From: Myxococcales bacterium
Lineage (GTDB): Bacteria; Myxococcota_A; Polyangia; Palsa-1104; JAEUJZ01
Assembly: GCA_016794365.1 (NCBI GenBank)
Contig: JAEUKB010000058.1
Span: forward strand, 27,832-91,831
Reading direction: 5' to 3'
DNA: 64,000 bases
The notes beneath the pieces were generated by a model. The model had not been told where the DNA came from. It was given only the letters and a program-made list of their open reading frames with translations, and did no database searches. A program made the position numbers and the translations under genes. Positions 29,523 through 38,628 of the stretch are shown piece after piece (the stretch's first letter is position 1; each line of letters begins with the position of its first letter).

Positions 29523-30710
29523 ATGGAGCGCATTCGTCCTACCCTGACCTATCTTGTCGTTGCCAGCGCATCCGCACTGGGCCTGTGGGCCGCGCTGTCC
29601 TTGCCTCGTCATCGTCCCACGCCGCTGCCCATCGAAAAACCGCAGCCAGTCGTCGTACAAGCGCCACAGCCCGTACAGCGCCCACAGGTCGATGTGGTGT
29701 TCGTGCTCGATACAACGGGCTCGATGAGCTCGCTGATCAGTGGCGCCAAAAAGAAGATCTGGGAGATCGCACGCTTTATCGCCCAAGGTCAGCCCGCGCC
29801 AGAGCTACGAATCGGCCTGGTGGCTTATCGTGATGTCGGCGACGAATACGTCACCAAGTTTTTTGATCTGACCGACGACATGGATGGCGTGTATCAAAAC
29901 CTCAGCTCGTTTTCAGCGGGAGGCGGTGGCGATACGCCCGAGCACGTCGCCAAAGCGCTGCACGATGCGGTGTATCGCAGCAGCTGGTCGCCCGGAAAGA
30001 ACACCCTCAAGATGGTGTATCTCGTCGGAGACGCGCCACCGCACAGCGACTATCAAGACGGCTTCAACCATCGCACCATTGCCAACGAAGCCCGCAGCCG
30101 AGGCATCCGCATCAACACCGTTCGCTGTGGGCTCGATGAAGAGACGCGCGTCGCATTTACGGACATCGCCAGCCTCTCGAGCGGCGATTTTTCATCGATC
30201 GATCAGTCGGGTGGCATGCAAGACATCAAGACGCCGTTCGACGAAGAGCTTGCACGCCTGAACCGAGCCCTGACCGAGACAGCCATTCCGTATGGCGATG
30301 CCGAGCGACGATCTGCCATTCGTCGGAAAGCGGAGCATAGCTTGATGGCCCCAGCCGAAGCCCAGGCCGCACGAGCCGGTTGGTTTGGCCTGGCCAAGAC
30401 TCGCGGTCGCGCCGCAGCGGTCAGTGAAGGCGATTTGCTCGACGATGTCGCAAACAACAAGGTTCGCATGGATGCTGTTGCGCCCAGCGCCCTGCCCGAG
30501 CCGCTCCAAGGACTCAGTGCGGATGAACGAACCCGCTACATCGAGGACAAGCGCAAAGCCCGCGACGAAGTGTTAAGCAAAATCAACGGACTCGCCAACC
30601 AGCGCGACGAATACATCAAGAAAAACCTGTCGCCCAGCAAAGGCAGCCTCGACGGAAAAGTCCGAGAGTCCGTCAAAAAGCAAGCTGCTGACATCGGTCT
30701 TCTGTACTAA
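29523..30710 (+). CDS. Membrane-anchored VWA-domain protein
   Basis: 395 residues. One N-terminal membrane helix (about 8-28) and a Pro-rich spacer lead into a von Willebrand factor A domain with a complete MIDAS motif DTTGSMSSL at about 64-72 and the conserved Thr/Asp loops GGDTPEHVAKALHDAV and VYLVGDAPPH. A Lys/Glu-rich helical C-terminus (from about 300) contains ERTRYIEDKRKARDEV. VWA domains with intact MIDAS bind metal-dependent protein ligands. It would face the periplasm. No MoxR ATPase is adjacent. Confidence 0.85.
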   Translation: MERIRPTLTYLVVASASALGLWAALSLPRHRPTPLPIEKPQPVVVQAPQPVQRPQVDVVFVLDTTGSMSSLISGAKKKIWEIARFIAQGQPAPELRIGLVAYRDVGDEYVTKFFDLTDDMDGVYQNLSSFSAGGGGDTPEHVAKALHDAVYRSSWSPGKNTLKMVYLVGDAPPHSDYQDGFNHRTIANEARSRGIRINTVRCGLDEETRVAFTDIASLSSGDFSSIDQSGGMQDIKTPFDEELARLNRALTETAIPYGDAERRSAIRRKAEHSLMAPAEAQAARAGWFGLAKTRGRAAAVSEGDLLDDVANNKVRMDAVAPSALPEPLQGLSADERTRYIEDKRKARDEVLSKINGLANQRDEYIKKNLSPSKGSLDGKVRESVKKQAADIGLLY

Positions 30711-30729
30711 ACCCGACGACAGCAGTGCG

Positions 30730-31677
30730 CTACACAAACAGGCTAGAGATCGAGTCGCCGTGGTGAATGCGCTTGATCGACTCGGCCAGCAGCTTCGCCA
30801 CCGACAGAACCTGCATCTTTGAACAAGCGCGCGCCGCAGCCGACAGCGGAATCGTATCGGTGATGATCACATCCGACAGCACCGAGTCATTGATCCGCTG
30901 AATCGCCGGGCCCGACAGAACACCGTGTGTGACACAGGCAATGACGCTCTTGGCTCCGCGATCGAGGATGACTTTGGCAGCCTGCGTGACCGTACCCGCC
31001 GTATCGATCATGTCGTCGATGATCACCGCGTGCTTGCCTTTGACGTCACCGATGATGTTCATCACCTCGGAGACATTTGGCTGCGGACGACGCTTGTCGA
31101 TGATCGCCATGGTCGCTTCGATTCGCTTGGCAAACGCACGCGCTCGCTCGACACCACCAGCGTCGGGAGAAATCACAACCACTTCTTCGCGAGTCAGACC
31201 ACGCATGCGCAAGTAGTCGATAAAGACCGGCATCGCATACAGGTGATCGACGGGAATATCGAAGAAGCCTTGGATCTGTCCGGCGTGCAAATCCACCGAC
31301 ACCAAGCGATCGGCTCCAGCTGCGGTGATCAGGTCCGCAACGAGCTTGCTCGAAATCGGGGTACGCGGCTTGACCTTGCGATCTTGCCGTCCATAGCCGT
31401 AGTACGGAACCACAGCGACGATGGAACCAGCCGACGCACGCTTGAGCGCGTCGATCATGATGAGCAGTTCCATCAGGTTCTGGTTGACCGGCGAACAGGT
31501 CGGCTGCACGACGAAGCAGTTGACGTTGCGGACGTTTTCGCGGATTTCGACGAATGTCTCTCCGTCTGAGAAGTTGCTCGCCAGCGACGCGCCGGGGGAA
31601 ACCTCCATCACGCTGCAGATCGACTCAAACAGCTCGCGATTCGCGTTACCAGAGAAGATGCTGAGGGCTTTGAACAT
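30730..31677 (-). CDS. prs: Ribose-phosphate pyrophosphokinase
   Basis: 315 residues, full length. Makes PRPP from ribose-5-phosphate and ATP for nucleotide, His and Trp synthesis. Signatures: FSGNANRELFESIC, FSDGETFVEI, YYGYGRQDRKVKPRTPISSKLVADL, the catalytic region SVDLHAGQIQGFFDIPVD, and the PRPP-binding loop VIIDDMIDTAGTV. It lies 73 bp downstream of the tRNA-Gln gene on the same strand. Confidence 0.97.
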   Translation of the reverse strand: MFKALSIFSGNANRELFESICSVMEVSPGASLASNFSDGETFVEIRENVRNVNCFVVQPTCSPVNQNLMELLIMIDALKRASAGSIVAVVPYYGYGRQDRKVKPRTPISSKLVADLITAAGADRLVSVDLHAGQIQGFFDIPVDHLYAMPVFIDYLRMRGLTREEVVVISPDAGGVERARAFAKRIEATMAIIDKRRPQPNVSEVMNIIGDVKGKHAVIIDDMIDTAGTVTQAAKVILDRGAKSVIACVTHGVLSGPAIQRINDSVLSDVIITDTIPLSAAARACSKMQVLSVAKLLAESIKRIHHGDSISSLFV

Positions 31678-31750
31678 GAGAGGGGATTCCCGGCACGAGC
31701 GATCCGCACCAACACCACGCCCGCAGTGCCCGCAGTAAAAGCGAAAAGAG

Positions 31751-31822
31751 TTGGGGCGGTAGGATTCGAACCTACGAATGCGGATTCCAAAGACCCGTGA
31801 CTTACCGCTTGTCGACGCCCCA
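31751..31822 (-). tRNA. tRNA-Gln(TTG)
   Basis: On the minus strand the cloverleaf reads with acceptor stem TGGGGCG/CGCCCCA, including the U1-A72 pair typical of tRNA-Gln. The anticodon loop CTTTGGA has anticodon TTG, and the T-arm GTTCGAATC is standard. The 3' CCA is not encoded; the sequence after the discriminator A is CTCTTTTC. Confidence 0.96.
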
Positions 31823-32191
31823 AAAGCGCAGCGGCCTCATAACATTTGAAAAAGCTGAGTGTCAAGCGTTCATCGTCATACTTTGTCGCAGTTTTGCGCT
31901 GAGCGACTGAACACTCGCTGGCACTTCCGACGGGATTTCTCTGTCCAGATCAGCCCGGTGTCAGGAGGTCTGCCCCTGCGCCCGTACAGCACCCGACAGC
32001 CAGCAAGCGATCGATGTGCGGGCGTTGACCCGAGGCAGAAATACTCGGTACTATGGACGCGGGGCGCTCCGCCCGAGAGCCTCTTCCGGGGTCTTACTGG
32101 ACCCTTGGCGACATGCAAAAGACCGTCATTGATGAGCGGTTCACTCTGTACCGAACGGGCGACGGAACACAGTGATCGCTACCCCAAAGAC
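31823..32191. other. Gap between tRNA-Gln and the GYF gene
   Basis: The region upstream of the GYF-domain gene contains an in-frame extension with 111 codons but no domain, poor residue composition (many Arg, Pro, Ser) and no ribosome site, so I read it as untranslated. It should contain promoters of both the tRNA/prs transcript and the GYF gene; no convincing -35/-10 pair was identified by eye. Confidence 0.5.
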
Positions 32192-33202
32192 ATGTCAGAC
32201 ACTTCGGCGAAGGAACAGACTGGATCAGAAGGCGAAGCCGCGTCCACACCGGCCAGCGGCTCGCAGCCTGCAACTGGACCCGCTCTCCCTGGCTTGCGAG
32301 GCCCAGATGGTGGCGCGGTCCCACCGATGCAGGGAAACGGCAGCGGCTCGATCTCGGCGATGCGCGCAGGAGGCTTGCCCGGCTTACCGCCTCCGCGTAG
32401 CGCAACGATCGACGACGAGCACGAGCGGTGGCTCATCACCAAAGAAGACCGCATGGACTACGGTCCGTTTTCGCTGCGTGAAGTCAAAGCGCAGATCGAG
32501 CGCGGCTCTGTCTCGGCTGAGCACACGATCACCGACACGGAAACCAACGACAAGCGACGCGTCGCCGATCACCCAATGCTTGGTCAAATGGCCCGAGAGT
32601 GGACCGCCAAGCACATGGAAATCGATCGGCAGATGAAAGAAGAAGCCGAGCGCGCCAAGTACAACCGCGCCGTCGTCAAGATGCTGGCTGGCATCTTCGC
32701 AGCGGTGGTGGTGGCCGGATCGGGCATCGGCGTCTGGCTGATCACGCGTCCGAAGCCGCAAGTGGTCAAGCAAGCGGGACCGCAGTTTACCGACGATCCG
32801 CTCAAGGGTCTACAGATCGCGATGCAGCCGATGCCGCCGCCACCGCCGAAGAAAAAGAAGAAGGTGGGACCGAAGAACGGCGCGTTTGATGACTCGCAGA
32901 ACGTCGATTTCAACGACGGTGGCGATACGCTGTCGGCGGAAGACATTCAGAAGACGATGATGTCGAAGTTCTCGGTGCTGTCGGGCTGTCTGCGTGAAGA
33001 AGCGGCGCGCAGCCCGACGACCAAGAAGATTGATCTGGAGTTCATCGTCAAGGGTACGGGCTCAGTTTCGTCGGTGCGTGTCAACGGATCAACCAGCTCT
33101 CCCGTCGCTGCTTGCGTCTTCGCCAAGATGCAGTCAATCCAGTTCCCCGAGTGCAAGACCTGCGGCAAGACCGTCGCAGCCTTCTCTCTAACCCTCAAGT
33201 AA
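32192..33202 (+). CDS. GYF-domain, AgmX/PglI-like envelope protein
   Basis: 336 residues. After a Gly/Pro/Ser-rich leader comes a GYF_2-type domain, RWLITKEDRMDYGPFSLREV, that binds Pro-rich peptides (about 75-120). A membrane helix follows (about 163-183, MLAGIFAAVVVAGSGIGVWL), then a Pro/Lys stretch PPPPPKKKKK. The last 100 residues match the AgmX/PglI C-terminal pattern seen in myxobacterial gliding and envelope proteins, with SVLSGCLREEAARSP and FPECKTCGKT. Probable role: a periplasm-spanning adaptor with a cytosolic GYF domain. The exact complex is unknown. Confidence 0.8.
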   Translation: MSDTSAKEQTGSEGEAASTPASGSQPATGPALPGLRGPDGGAVPPMQGNGSGSISAMRAGGLPGLPPPRSATIDDEHERWLITKEDRMDYGPFSLREVKAQIERGSVSAEHTITDTETNDKRRVADHPMLGQMAREWTAKHMEIDRQMKEEAERAKYNRAVVKMLAGIFAAVVVAGSGIGVWLITRPKPQVVKQAGPQFTDDPLKGLQIAMQPMPPPPPKKKKKVGPKNGAFDDSQNVDFNDGGDTLSAEDIQKTMMSKFSVLSGCLREEAARSPTTKKIDLEFIVKGTGSVSSVRVNGSTSSPVAACVFAKMQSIQFPECKTCGKTVAAFSLTLK

Positions 33203-33296
33203 GTAGACCCAATCGGATCTTTGTCGTCGAGGCCGGTTCGCGCGTCTCGACTGTAAGTTCCGCCACGTTCGCTCGTTTGAACGGAGAAACACGCTC

Positions 33297-33911
33297 GTGC
33301 ATCCCGACCGCACAGGCTCGGACGAATCGACGGAACGGAGCGCCCTGCTACAGCGGGAAAAGCGCGCCGTCGAAAAAGCCCAGGCCGGTGACTTGGCTGC
33401 GCTCGAACCGATCCTCGGAAGCCACGCCGAGGCGCTGTTCATGGGCATCTTGGGCCGCGTCGGAGATCGCACACAAGCGGAAGACATCTTGAAGGACACG
33501 TTTGTGACGGCGCTGGAGCGAATCTCGACGTACACATTCCAGCAGCGCAGCATCTATCATTGGCTGCGCCAGATCGCTTGGAACAAAGTGATCGACTTTC
33601 ATCGCGCACAGGGACGAAGAAAGCGGCTGTGTCAGGCCCTTCGTGCAGAGTTGTCCGACACCGAGGAAGCAGCAGCACCGCTCCTTTTGTCTGCCGCCGA
33701 AGAACGACTGATCGCTCAGCGTCGGATCGAGACAGCACTGAGTGGCCTTCATCCTCGCTATGCAACGGTGATTCGGCTGCGACTGTGTGAAGAAAAACCG
33801 CGTGTAGCGTGCGCTGAAGCGCTCGGGGTTTCCGTCGAGACATTTGATGTGCTGCTGCTGCGTGCGGTCCGCGCCTTCCGCAAAGCCTATGGAGAGCCCG
33901 ATGCTGGATGA
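33297..33911 (+). CDS. ECF-type RNA polymerase sigma factor
   Basis: 204 residues. Region 2 appears as AEDILKDTFVTALERISTY plus IYHWLRQIAWNKVIDFHRAQGRRKRL. Region 4 is the helix-turn-helix LHPRYATVIRLRLCEEKPRVACAEALGVSVETFDVLLLRAVRAFRKA. There is no region 3, as in ECF factors. It begins with GTG. The next gene starts 11 bp before its stop codon and encodes a membrane protein likely to be its anti-sigma factor. Confidence 0.88.
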   Translation: MHPDRTGSDESTERSALLQREKRAVEKAQAGDLAALEPILGSHAEALFMGILGRVGDRTQAEDILKDTFVTALERISTYTFQQRSIYHWLRQIAWNKVIDFHRAQGRRKRLCQALRAELSDTEEAAAPLLLSAAEERLIAQRRIETALSGLHPRYATVIRLRLCEEKPRVACAEALGVSVETFDVLLLRAVRAFRKAYGEPDAG

Positions 33912-34536
33912 TCGTGACGAGCCCATCGATACCCAAGGAGCCGTCGAAGATCCCGATGCACCACCGCGTAGCGACGAGCTGCGAGCCGCACGCACGCTGC
34001 GAGAAGCCCTACAAGCCACGGAAGAAGCCAGCGATCACGATCCGCTGCGTCCGCAAGCAAAGCGCACACCGGAAGCGCGCTGGCTGGCTGCACATCTTCG
34101 TTTTCCGACGGAAATGGAGTCTCTTGGCGAGCTTCGTGCGCGCGGTCTGGCGCGGGCTGCCAAAGAGCTGGTTCAGGCCAAGCGATCGCAGGCAGAACAG
34201 CGTAGCTCGACGCTGAGACAGCTTGGACGATCGATCACAGGAACGGGCGGACTGCTGCTGGCGGCGGCGCTGCTGCTGCTCTTTTCCTGGGCGATCCTCG
34301 ATCAAGGCAGTCAGCTTCGCTCGTCTCAGACGGGGAATTTTGCAGGACAGACGGCGTGGCTGCTGCGGGCTTCGCTGCGAAAAGGGGAATCTCCGGCGGC
34401 GAGACTGGACTTGATGCTGCAAGAGCGGCTGCATCAGCGACGGACTCACGGCATGCGCAACGGCGTGACGCTGGTCAATCGTCATCATCGGTTGCCAGCG
34501 ACGATGGCCATCGCCGGACGGGAGAGTAGCCCATGA
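33901..34536 (+). CDS. Putative membrane anti-sigma factor
   Basis: 211 residues. An acidic cytoplasmic N-terminal half (about 1-115) leads to one membrane helix (about 116-136, LLLAAALLLLFSWAIL) and a short periplasmic tail. It lacks a recognisable zinc-binding HxxxCxxC motif. The role is inferred from overlap with the sigma gene and topology. Its stop overlaps the following lipoprotein start (ATGA). Confidence 0.6.
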   Translation: MLDDRDEPIDTQGAVEDPDAPPRSDELRAARTLREALQATEEASDHDPLRPQAKRTPEARWLAAHLRFPTEMESLGELRARGLARAAKELVQAKRSQAEQRSSTLRQLGRSITGTGGLLLAAALLLLFSWAILDQGSQLRSSQTGNFAGQTAWLLRASLRKGESPAARLDLMLQERLHQRRTHGMRNGVTLVNRHHRLPATMAIAGRESSP

Positions 34537-35081
34537 TGCAAATGGCAAGCATGGCCTGGCTGCTCGTGGTTCTGTGTCTGCTGAGCGCGTGTAATCGCGA
34601 CGATGGAAACGGACGCACCGACGAACTGCTGCTGCTTCAGCTCAGCGAAGCGCGCGCGCTGCATCACCGTGCGGATCTCCACCTTCTCGACGGAGATTCC
34701 AAAGCTGCGCTCGACGCGATCAAAGAAGTGCTACGCATTCGCTTTCCGACGGGAAGTCCCGATGGAGAAGATACGCTGCTCGATGCGCATGGTCGGCTGG
34801 CTCACCTGCTGCTGATTCCGGGCGGAGAAGAATCCGAGCGCCAAGCACTTGCCCAGATCGAGGCTGGCCGTAAGCTTGCGACCCGCGACAGCTTTTTTCG
34901 TGCCCACCTGGAGTCAGTTGCTGCTGAAATCTATGAAGCACGGGCAAAGCGGTTAAGCGATCCGATTGCAGCCAAGGAAGCGCGCAAAGAAGCCATCCTG
35001 GCCTTAGAACGCGCCATCGCGATCGATCGCCACCTGCAACGAGCGCTGCTGTCTTTGCCCGATCTGCCCGAGGAGCACTGA
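34533..35081 (+). CDS. Helical lipoprotein in the sigma operon
   Basis: 182 residues. Signal peptide with lipobox LSAC, then an all-helical, TPR-like body (ARALHHRADLHLLDGDSKAALDAIKEVLRI; AHLLLIPGGEESERQALAQIEAGRK; EAILALERAIAIDRHLQRALL). Coupled to the anti-sigma gene by an ATGA overlap and followed five bases later by another lipoprotein gene. Family not recognised; a stress-sensing partner or sigma regulon member is plausible. Confidence 0.7.
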   Translation: MMQMASMAWLLVVLCLLSACNRDDGNGRTDELLLLQLSEARALHHRADLHLLDGDSKAALDAIKEVLRIRFPTGSPDGEDTLLDAHGRLAHLLLIPGGEESERQALAQIEAGRKLATRDSFFRAHLESVAAEIYEARAKRLSDPIAAKEARKEAILALERAIAIDRHLQRALLSLPDLPEEH

Positions 35082-35085
35082 GGCC

Positions 35086-35532
35086 ATGAAGCTTCTCTTT
35101 GTGAACTGGATGAAGACCGCGCACACGATACGGCTCGGCATGCTGATGGCTTCGGCGGTGATCTCTTGCGTCAGCCTGGCTGGACTTCAGGGCTGTGCCC
35201 ATCAGCCGCGCAGCAGTCCATCCGCTGAAGCAGCCCGCACCGAGATCGCACAGCTAGAAGGCAACATTTCGTCTCGACGAAGACAGATTCCGACACTGGC
35301 GACCGCACCGGATTCCCCGGATTCGGTTCCGTCGGTCTCGGGCTCGGCTGCGCAGACGGCTCCTTCGTCGCGATGTGATGGCGCCTGTGTCGCGGCACAA
35401 GCGATCTGCGGATATTCGCGTCGGATCTGTGACTTGTCCGAGCGGCTGGGCGACGAACCAAGCCTGCGTAGCTGCAAAAAAGCCGATCGGGAATGCCAAG
35501 ACGCAAGCGGCCTGTGCGCAAGCTGCCGTTAG
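35086..35532 (+). CDS. Small Cys-rich lipoprotein
   Basis: 148 residues. Signal with lipobox LQGC, a helical spacer, a Ser/Pro linker, then a compact C-terminus with eight Cys (RCDGACVAAQAICGYSRRIC...SCKKADRECQDASGLCASC) probably forming four disulfides outside the cytoplasm. Last gene of a four-gene operon starting with the ECF sigma factor. Similar Cys-rich C-termini occur in small myxobacterial lipoproteins, but I cannot name a family. Confidence 0.7.
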   Translation: MKLLFVNWMKTAHTIRLGMLMASAVISCVSLAGLQGCAHQPRSSPSAEAARTEIAQLEGNISSRRRQIPTLATAPDSPDSVPSVSGSAAQTAPSSRCDGACVAAQAICGYSRRICDLSERLGDEPSLRSCKKADRECQDASGLCASCR

Positions 35533-35577
35533 TCCCAGCGTTGACACATCCCACCGGCAAACCCCATACTCCGCGCT

Positions 35578-36552
35578 ATGTTCGCCGGGCTGACTCAGAG
35601 TGACTTTGCGTGCTATGAGGCGCGCAAGTGGAAGTCAAACGTCTACAACCGTGAGCGCTTGGAGGTTCGTCAGAAGCTCCTGTCGCTGGGCCAACACTGT
35701 ACGTCCAGCTTGCTTGGGCCCGACGGTGCGCCACTGTTTTTGGAAGCTTCCGTCGAGCATCCCGCCGTCTGGAATCACAAACAGGTCGAGAGCCAGAGCA
35801 TCTACTTTTCGCGCAATGAAGCCGCGCGGAAGCAGCTCGACGGGTTTATCGATCGGCAGAAGCCGATCTCGACGCTGCTTGATGATCCGACGCCACAGCG
35901 AAATCACCTGTTTTTGGGTGTGACGGTCCTTCATGAATCGCTCGACGTGGTGCTCAAGATTCACCCCGATGCGAGCGTCGATCGGCACAACCTGGAACGA
36001 AAGCTCGACGAGCACTACGAAGCGGAGCGGCTGCTCGGGCTGCTTCACGAGTTACCCGAGGGCTTTTCGATCGGTGTGCTCCCGAACCTTTCGCCGGTCA
36101 CGAGCGACTTTGCGATGGAGCAACTGGCCGAGATCATCGGCTCGCTTCCGCCTCCGAGCGGCACCGGCGGAGGCATGACGATCCCGGGTCAGCCGGTTCA
36201 CATGTTTTCGATCGCGAGGAGCATTCCCGCCGCCGAGTTTGTTGCGCTGTCTGCCGACGAACAGGCCGCGTGGGTCAAGACGCAGCTTGAGCTGCTGCTC
36301 CCGATCTATCGCTTCATCGTGTGGACGCGCGAAAACGACTTTGTGTCGATGGCCAAGGTGCTCGACAAAGAAAAGACGGTTCGCCGACAGCGAGGAATCC
36401 ACAAGGGCGATCGCGTACGCATCGTTCGCGGTATGCTGGCAGGCAAAGATGGGGCCGTGGCGGAAGTGGATGCCAAAGGCCTGCTCAAGGTCATCGTCGG
36501 CAAGATGGTGATCAAAATCGACGCCAGCGACGTGGAAAGAGCGAATGCATGA
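35578..36552 (+). CDS. KOW-domain protein of unknown function
   Basis: 324 residues. The first 260 are mixed alpha/beta with no family I recognise. The C-terminus (about 268-322) is a KOW/NusG-like RNA- or protein-binding module, KGDRVRIVRGMLAGKDGAVA followed by KVIVGKMVIKID. NusG-type KOW domains bind ribosomal protein S10, Rho or RNA, so a regulatory role in transcription or translation is possible. The stop overlaps the start of the next (permease) gene by eight bases. Confidence 0.7.
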   Translation: MFAGLTQSDFACYEARKWKSNVYNRERLEVRQKLLSLGQHCTSSLLGPDGAPLFLEASVEHPAVWNHKQVESQSIYFSRNEAARKQLDGFIDRQKPISTLLDDPTPQRNHLFLGVTVLHESLDVVLKIHPDASVDRHNLERKLDEHYEAERLLGLLHELPEGFSIGVLPNLSPVTSDFAMEQLAEIIGSLPPPSGTGGGMTIPGQPVHMFSIARSIPAAEFVALSADEQAAWVKTQLELLLPIYRFIVWTRENDFVSMAKVLDKEKTVRRQRGIHKGDRVRIVRGMLAGKDGAVAEVDAKGLLKVIVGKMVIKIDASDVERANA

Positions 36553-37699
36553 CACCCTCTCGCGCCTAAGTCGGATCCCGATCTACAAGCGGCTGTTTGC
36601 CTTGGCTCTGTTTCTGGGGCTCCTTGTGGGCTTCCGGCAGCTGGCGCTGGTGGGTGTCACCCTGGTGGTCCTGTCGCGAGCCCTGGGCGCGCTGGGTGGC
36701 TTTTTTGGACGGCTGCTCAACCGCAGCGAGCGCGTCGGCGTTCTGGTCTGTCTGCTGCTGCTGGGCGTGCTGCTTGGGCTTTTGGGCCTGGGCATGTTCC
36801 ACTTGGGCACGCGCTATTACACAGAGCTGATGGCGCTGCGCTCGGGACGCCCGCTCACCGATCTGATGAGCGAGCTTCAGAACGAATCGCTCCAGCGGCT
36901 GCCATCGTGGATTCGCTTCGATGAGCTAAAAGACAAGATCCCGGAGCTGATGACTCCGGCGATGACGTATCTGCGCGCCACCGGACGAGTGCTGCTGCAT
37001 CTGCTGCTCGGCGTGATCTTGGCGATCATCTACCTTCTGGATCGCAAGCCCGTCGATGACATGATGCGCGATCTCGATCCAGAGTCGATCGTCGGTGCGC
37101 TCGGTCGCTACTTTCGCTTTCTCGGGGAAGCGGTGGTCATCACGATCACGCTCCAGGTCGTGGTCGCGATCGTAAACACCGTGTTTACGCTGCCAATCTT
37201 GGTGCTGCTCGGGCTGCCACACCTGCTCGGGTTTACTCTGCTGCTGTTTCTGTCGTCGCTGGTTCCGGTGGTTGGCAACTTGGTATCGGGCACCGTTCTG
37301 ATCATCGCGGCCTACGTCTACAAAGGTCCGGTCGCGGTCGCGGTGTTTGTGGTGAGCACGTTCGTGTTGCACAAGGTCGAAGCGTACGTACTCAATCCGC
37401 GCTTGGCTGCGCGACACGTCAACCTGCCGTCGTTTGTGCTGATCGTGTCGCTGGTGCTGTTTGAGCACGCCTTCGGTCTGGTCGGTCTGTTTCTGTCCTT
37501 TCCGGCGCTGTACGTGGCAATGAACGTCGCGGCGGATCTGCGCAGCAGCTCTCCGCAGCAGGCGTACATGGCCAGTGAAGCAGCAGAGGAATCCGACACG
37601 AGCGAGCCAGACCCACAGACCGCACCGAAGCCGCACGTCACGCACAAACAGGGAGCGGCTCCGTCGGTCAAGCGAACATCCGGCAAGAAGCGCCGATAA
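36545..37699 (+). CDS. AI-2E family transporter-like permease (PerM/YdiK type)
   Basis: 384 residues with about eight membrane helices. Two N-terminal helix pairs precede a cytosolic/periplasmic loop, then LLHLLLGVILAIIYLLD, FLGEAVVITITLQVVVAIVNTVF and the typical LGLPHLLGFTLLLFLSSLVPVVGNLVSG. A Pro/Thr-rich basic tail ends the protein. The family exports small molecules or quorum signals in a few studied cases, but the substrate of this one is unknown. Confidence 0.9.
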   Translation: MHDTLSRLSRIPIYKRLFALALFLGLLVGFRQLALVGVTLVVLSRALGALGGFFGRLLNRSERVGVLVCLLLLGVLLGLLGLGMFHLGTRYYTELMALRSGRPLTDLMSELQNESLQRLPSWIRFDELKDKIPELMTPAMTYLRATGRVLLHLLLGVILAIIYLLDRKPVDDMMRDLDPESIVGALGRYFRFLGEAVVITITLQVVVAIVNTVFTLPILVLLGLPHLLGFTLLLFLSSLVPVVGNLVSGTVLIIAAYVYKGPVAVAVFVVSTFVLHKVEAYVLNPRLAARHVNLPSFVLIVSLVLFEHAFGLVGLFLSFPALYVAMNVAADLRSSSPQQAYMASEAAEESDTSEPDPQTAPKPHVTHKQGAAPSVKRTSGKKRR

Positions 37700-37786
37700 A
37701 TATCTAGTGTTTCGCAGTGCGCGACGCATCGACAGAGGCCCTGTCGCCGATTTAACCTAATAGGAAGACTGCGAGCGGGGGGCGGT

Positions 37787-38341
37787 TTGTCTTCTACGTT
37801 ATCCGGGGCGACCAAGTCCATTGCCCGCACCTGTACGGTGTGCGGCACGGCTTACCTTCAGAGCGCCGGACACGTATGTCCCCTTGGCGGCTCGACGGCA
37901 CGTCCTGAAGATGGAATCGAGGGCGCGGTCATCGACGATCGCTATCGCATCGACAAGATGCTGTCGAAGGGCGGCATGGGCATGGTCTACAAGGCCACGC
38001 ACACTGTCCTCGACAAGCCGCTGGCGTTCAAGGTGATGCTTCAGCCACAAGACGAGGCGGCGCGACAGCGGTTTCTCCTCGAAGCCAAGCTGGCTGTGCA
38101 GGTGCGCCATCGCAACATCGTCGATGTGGTTGACTTCGGAGTGCTCAGCACCAACCAGCCCTTCCTGGTGATGGAGTTTCTCGTCGGTCAGACGCTGGCC
38201 GAGCTGATCGAACAAGGCCCCATTCCGCCCGCACGAATGTGCTTTTTGGCCGCGCAAGTCGCCTGCGGTCTGGGCGAAGTCCACCGCAAGGGGATCGTCC
38301 ATCGAGATCTCAAGCCAGCCAAGCACGGGTTCCGTCGCTGA
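37787..38341 (+). pseudogene. Ser/Thr protein kinase, N-terminal half (interrupted gene)
   Basis: 184 codons from a TTG start. A zinc-ribbon-like N-terminus (CTVCGTAY...HVC) is followed by a Hanks-type kinase N-lobe: G-loop SKGGMGMVYKA, catalytic Lys in LAFKVML, and the catalytic loop VHRDLKPA. After LKPA the frame enters unrelated sequence and stops within a few codons. The missing DFG and C-lobe resume 558 bp later in the same frame. The polypeptide as encoded lacks the activation segment and would be inactive. Confidence 0.85.
38313..38322. repeat. Left copy of 10-bp direct repeat AGCCAGCCAA
   Basis: Lies in the kinase codons for K-P-A-N and is repeated exactly at 38871-38880. Together they look like a target-site duplication around an insertion. 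Confidence 0.8.
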
Positions 38342-38456
38342 GCCTACCTCTCTGTTCCCCGTTCCACAGGAAGTGACAAAGGGAATTGCGCAGCGCACAG
38401 TAGCGATCAGCGCGCTCCGTTTGGGATCCTGCACGCAATCGTAGGGAGTCCTATAA

Positions 38457-38484
38457 AATGCAAAGGAACTGCATTTGCTTAGGA
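38457..38484. repeat. Hairpin repeat copy 1 inside the insertion
   Basis: AATGCA and TGCATT pair around a seven-base loop, followed by TTGCTTAGGA. The same pattern recurs 143 bp downstream. Confidence 0.6.
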
Positions 38485-38599
38485 AGCACCTGATTCCTTT
38501 TGGATTCCTAACATCGTCTCATTCTTCGTTCACTCCGTCTGATTTCATCGAACTCAGGAGACATCTTCGATTTCCATCCCATCAAACAGATCATTTTTT

Positions 38600-38628
38600 A
38601 ATGCAAAACAATTGCATTTCCTAAGAGA
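38600..38628. repeat. Hairpin repeat copy 2 inside the insertion
   Basis: AATGCAA and TTGCATT form a perfect 7-bp stem with a five-base loop, followed by TTCCTAAGAGA, closely resembling copy 1. Confidence 0.65.

Noticed and set aside
31859..32191. N-terminal extension of the GYF-domain protein
   Set aside because: No domain or ribosome site; the ATG at 32192 gives a protein with the expected leader and domain order.
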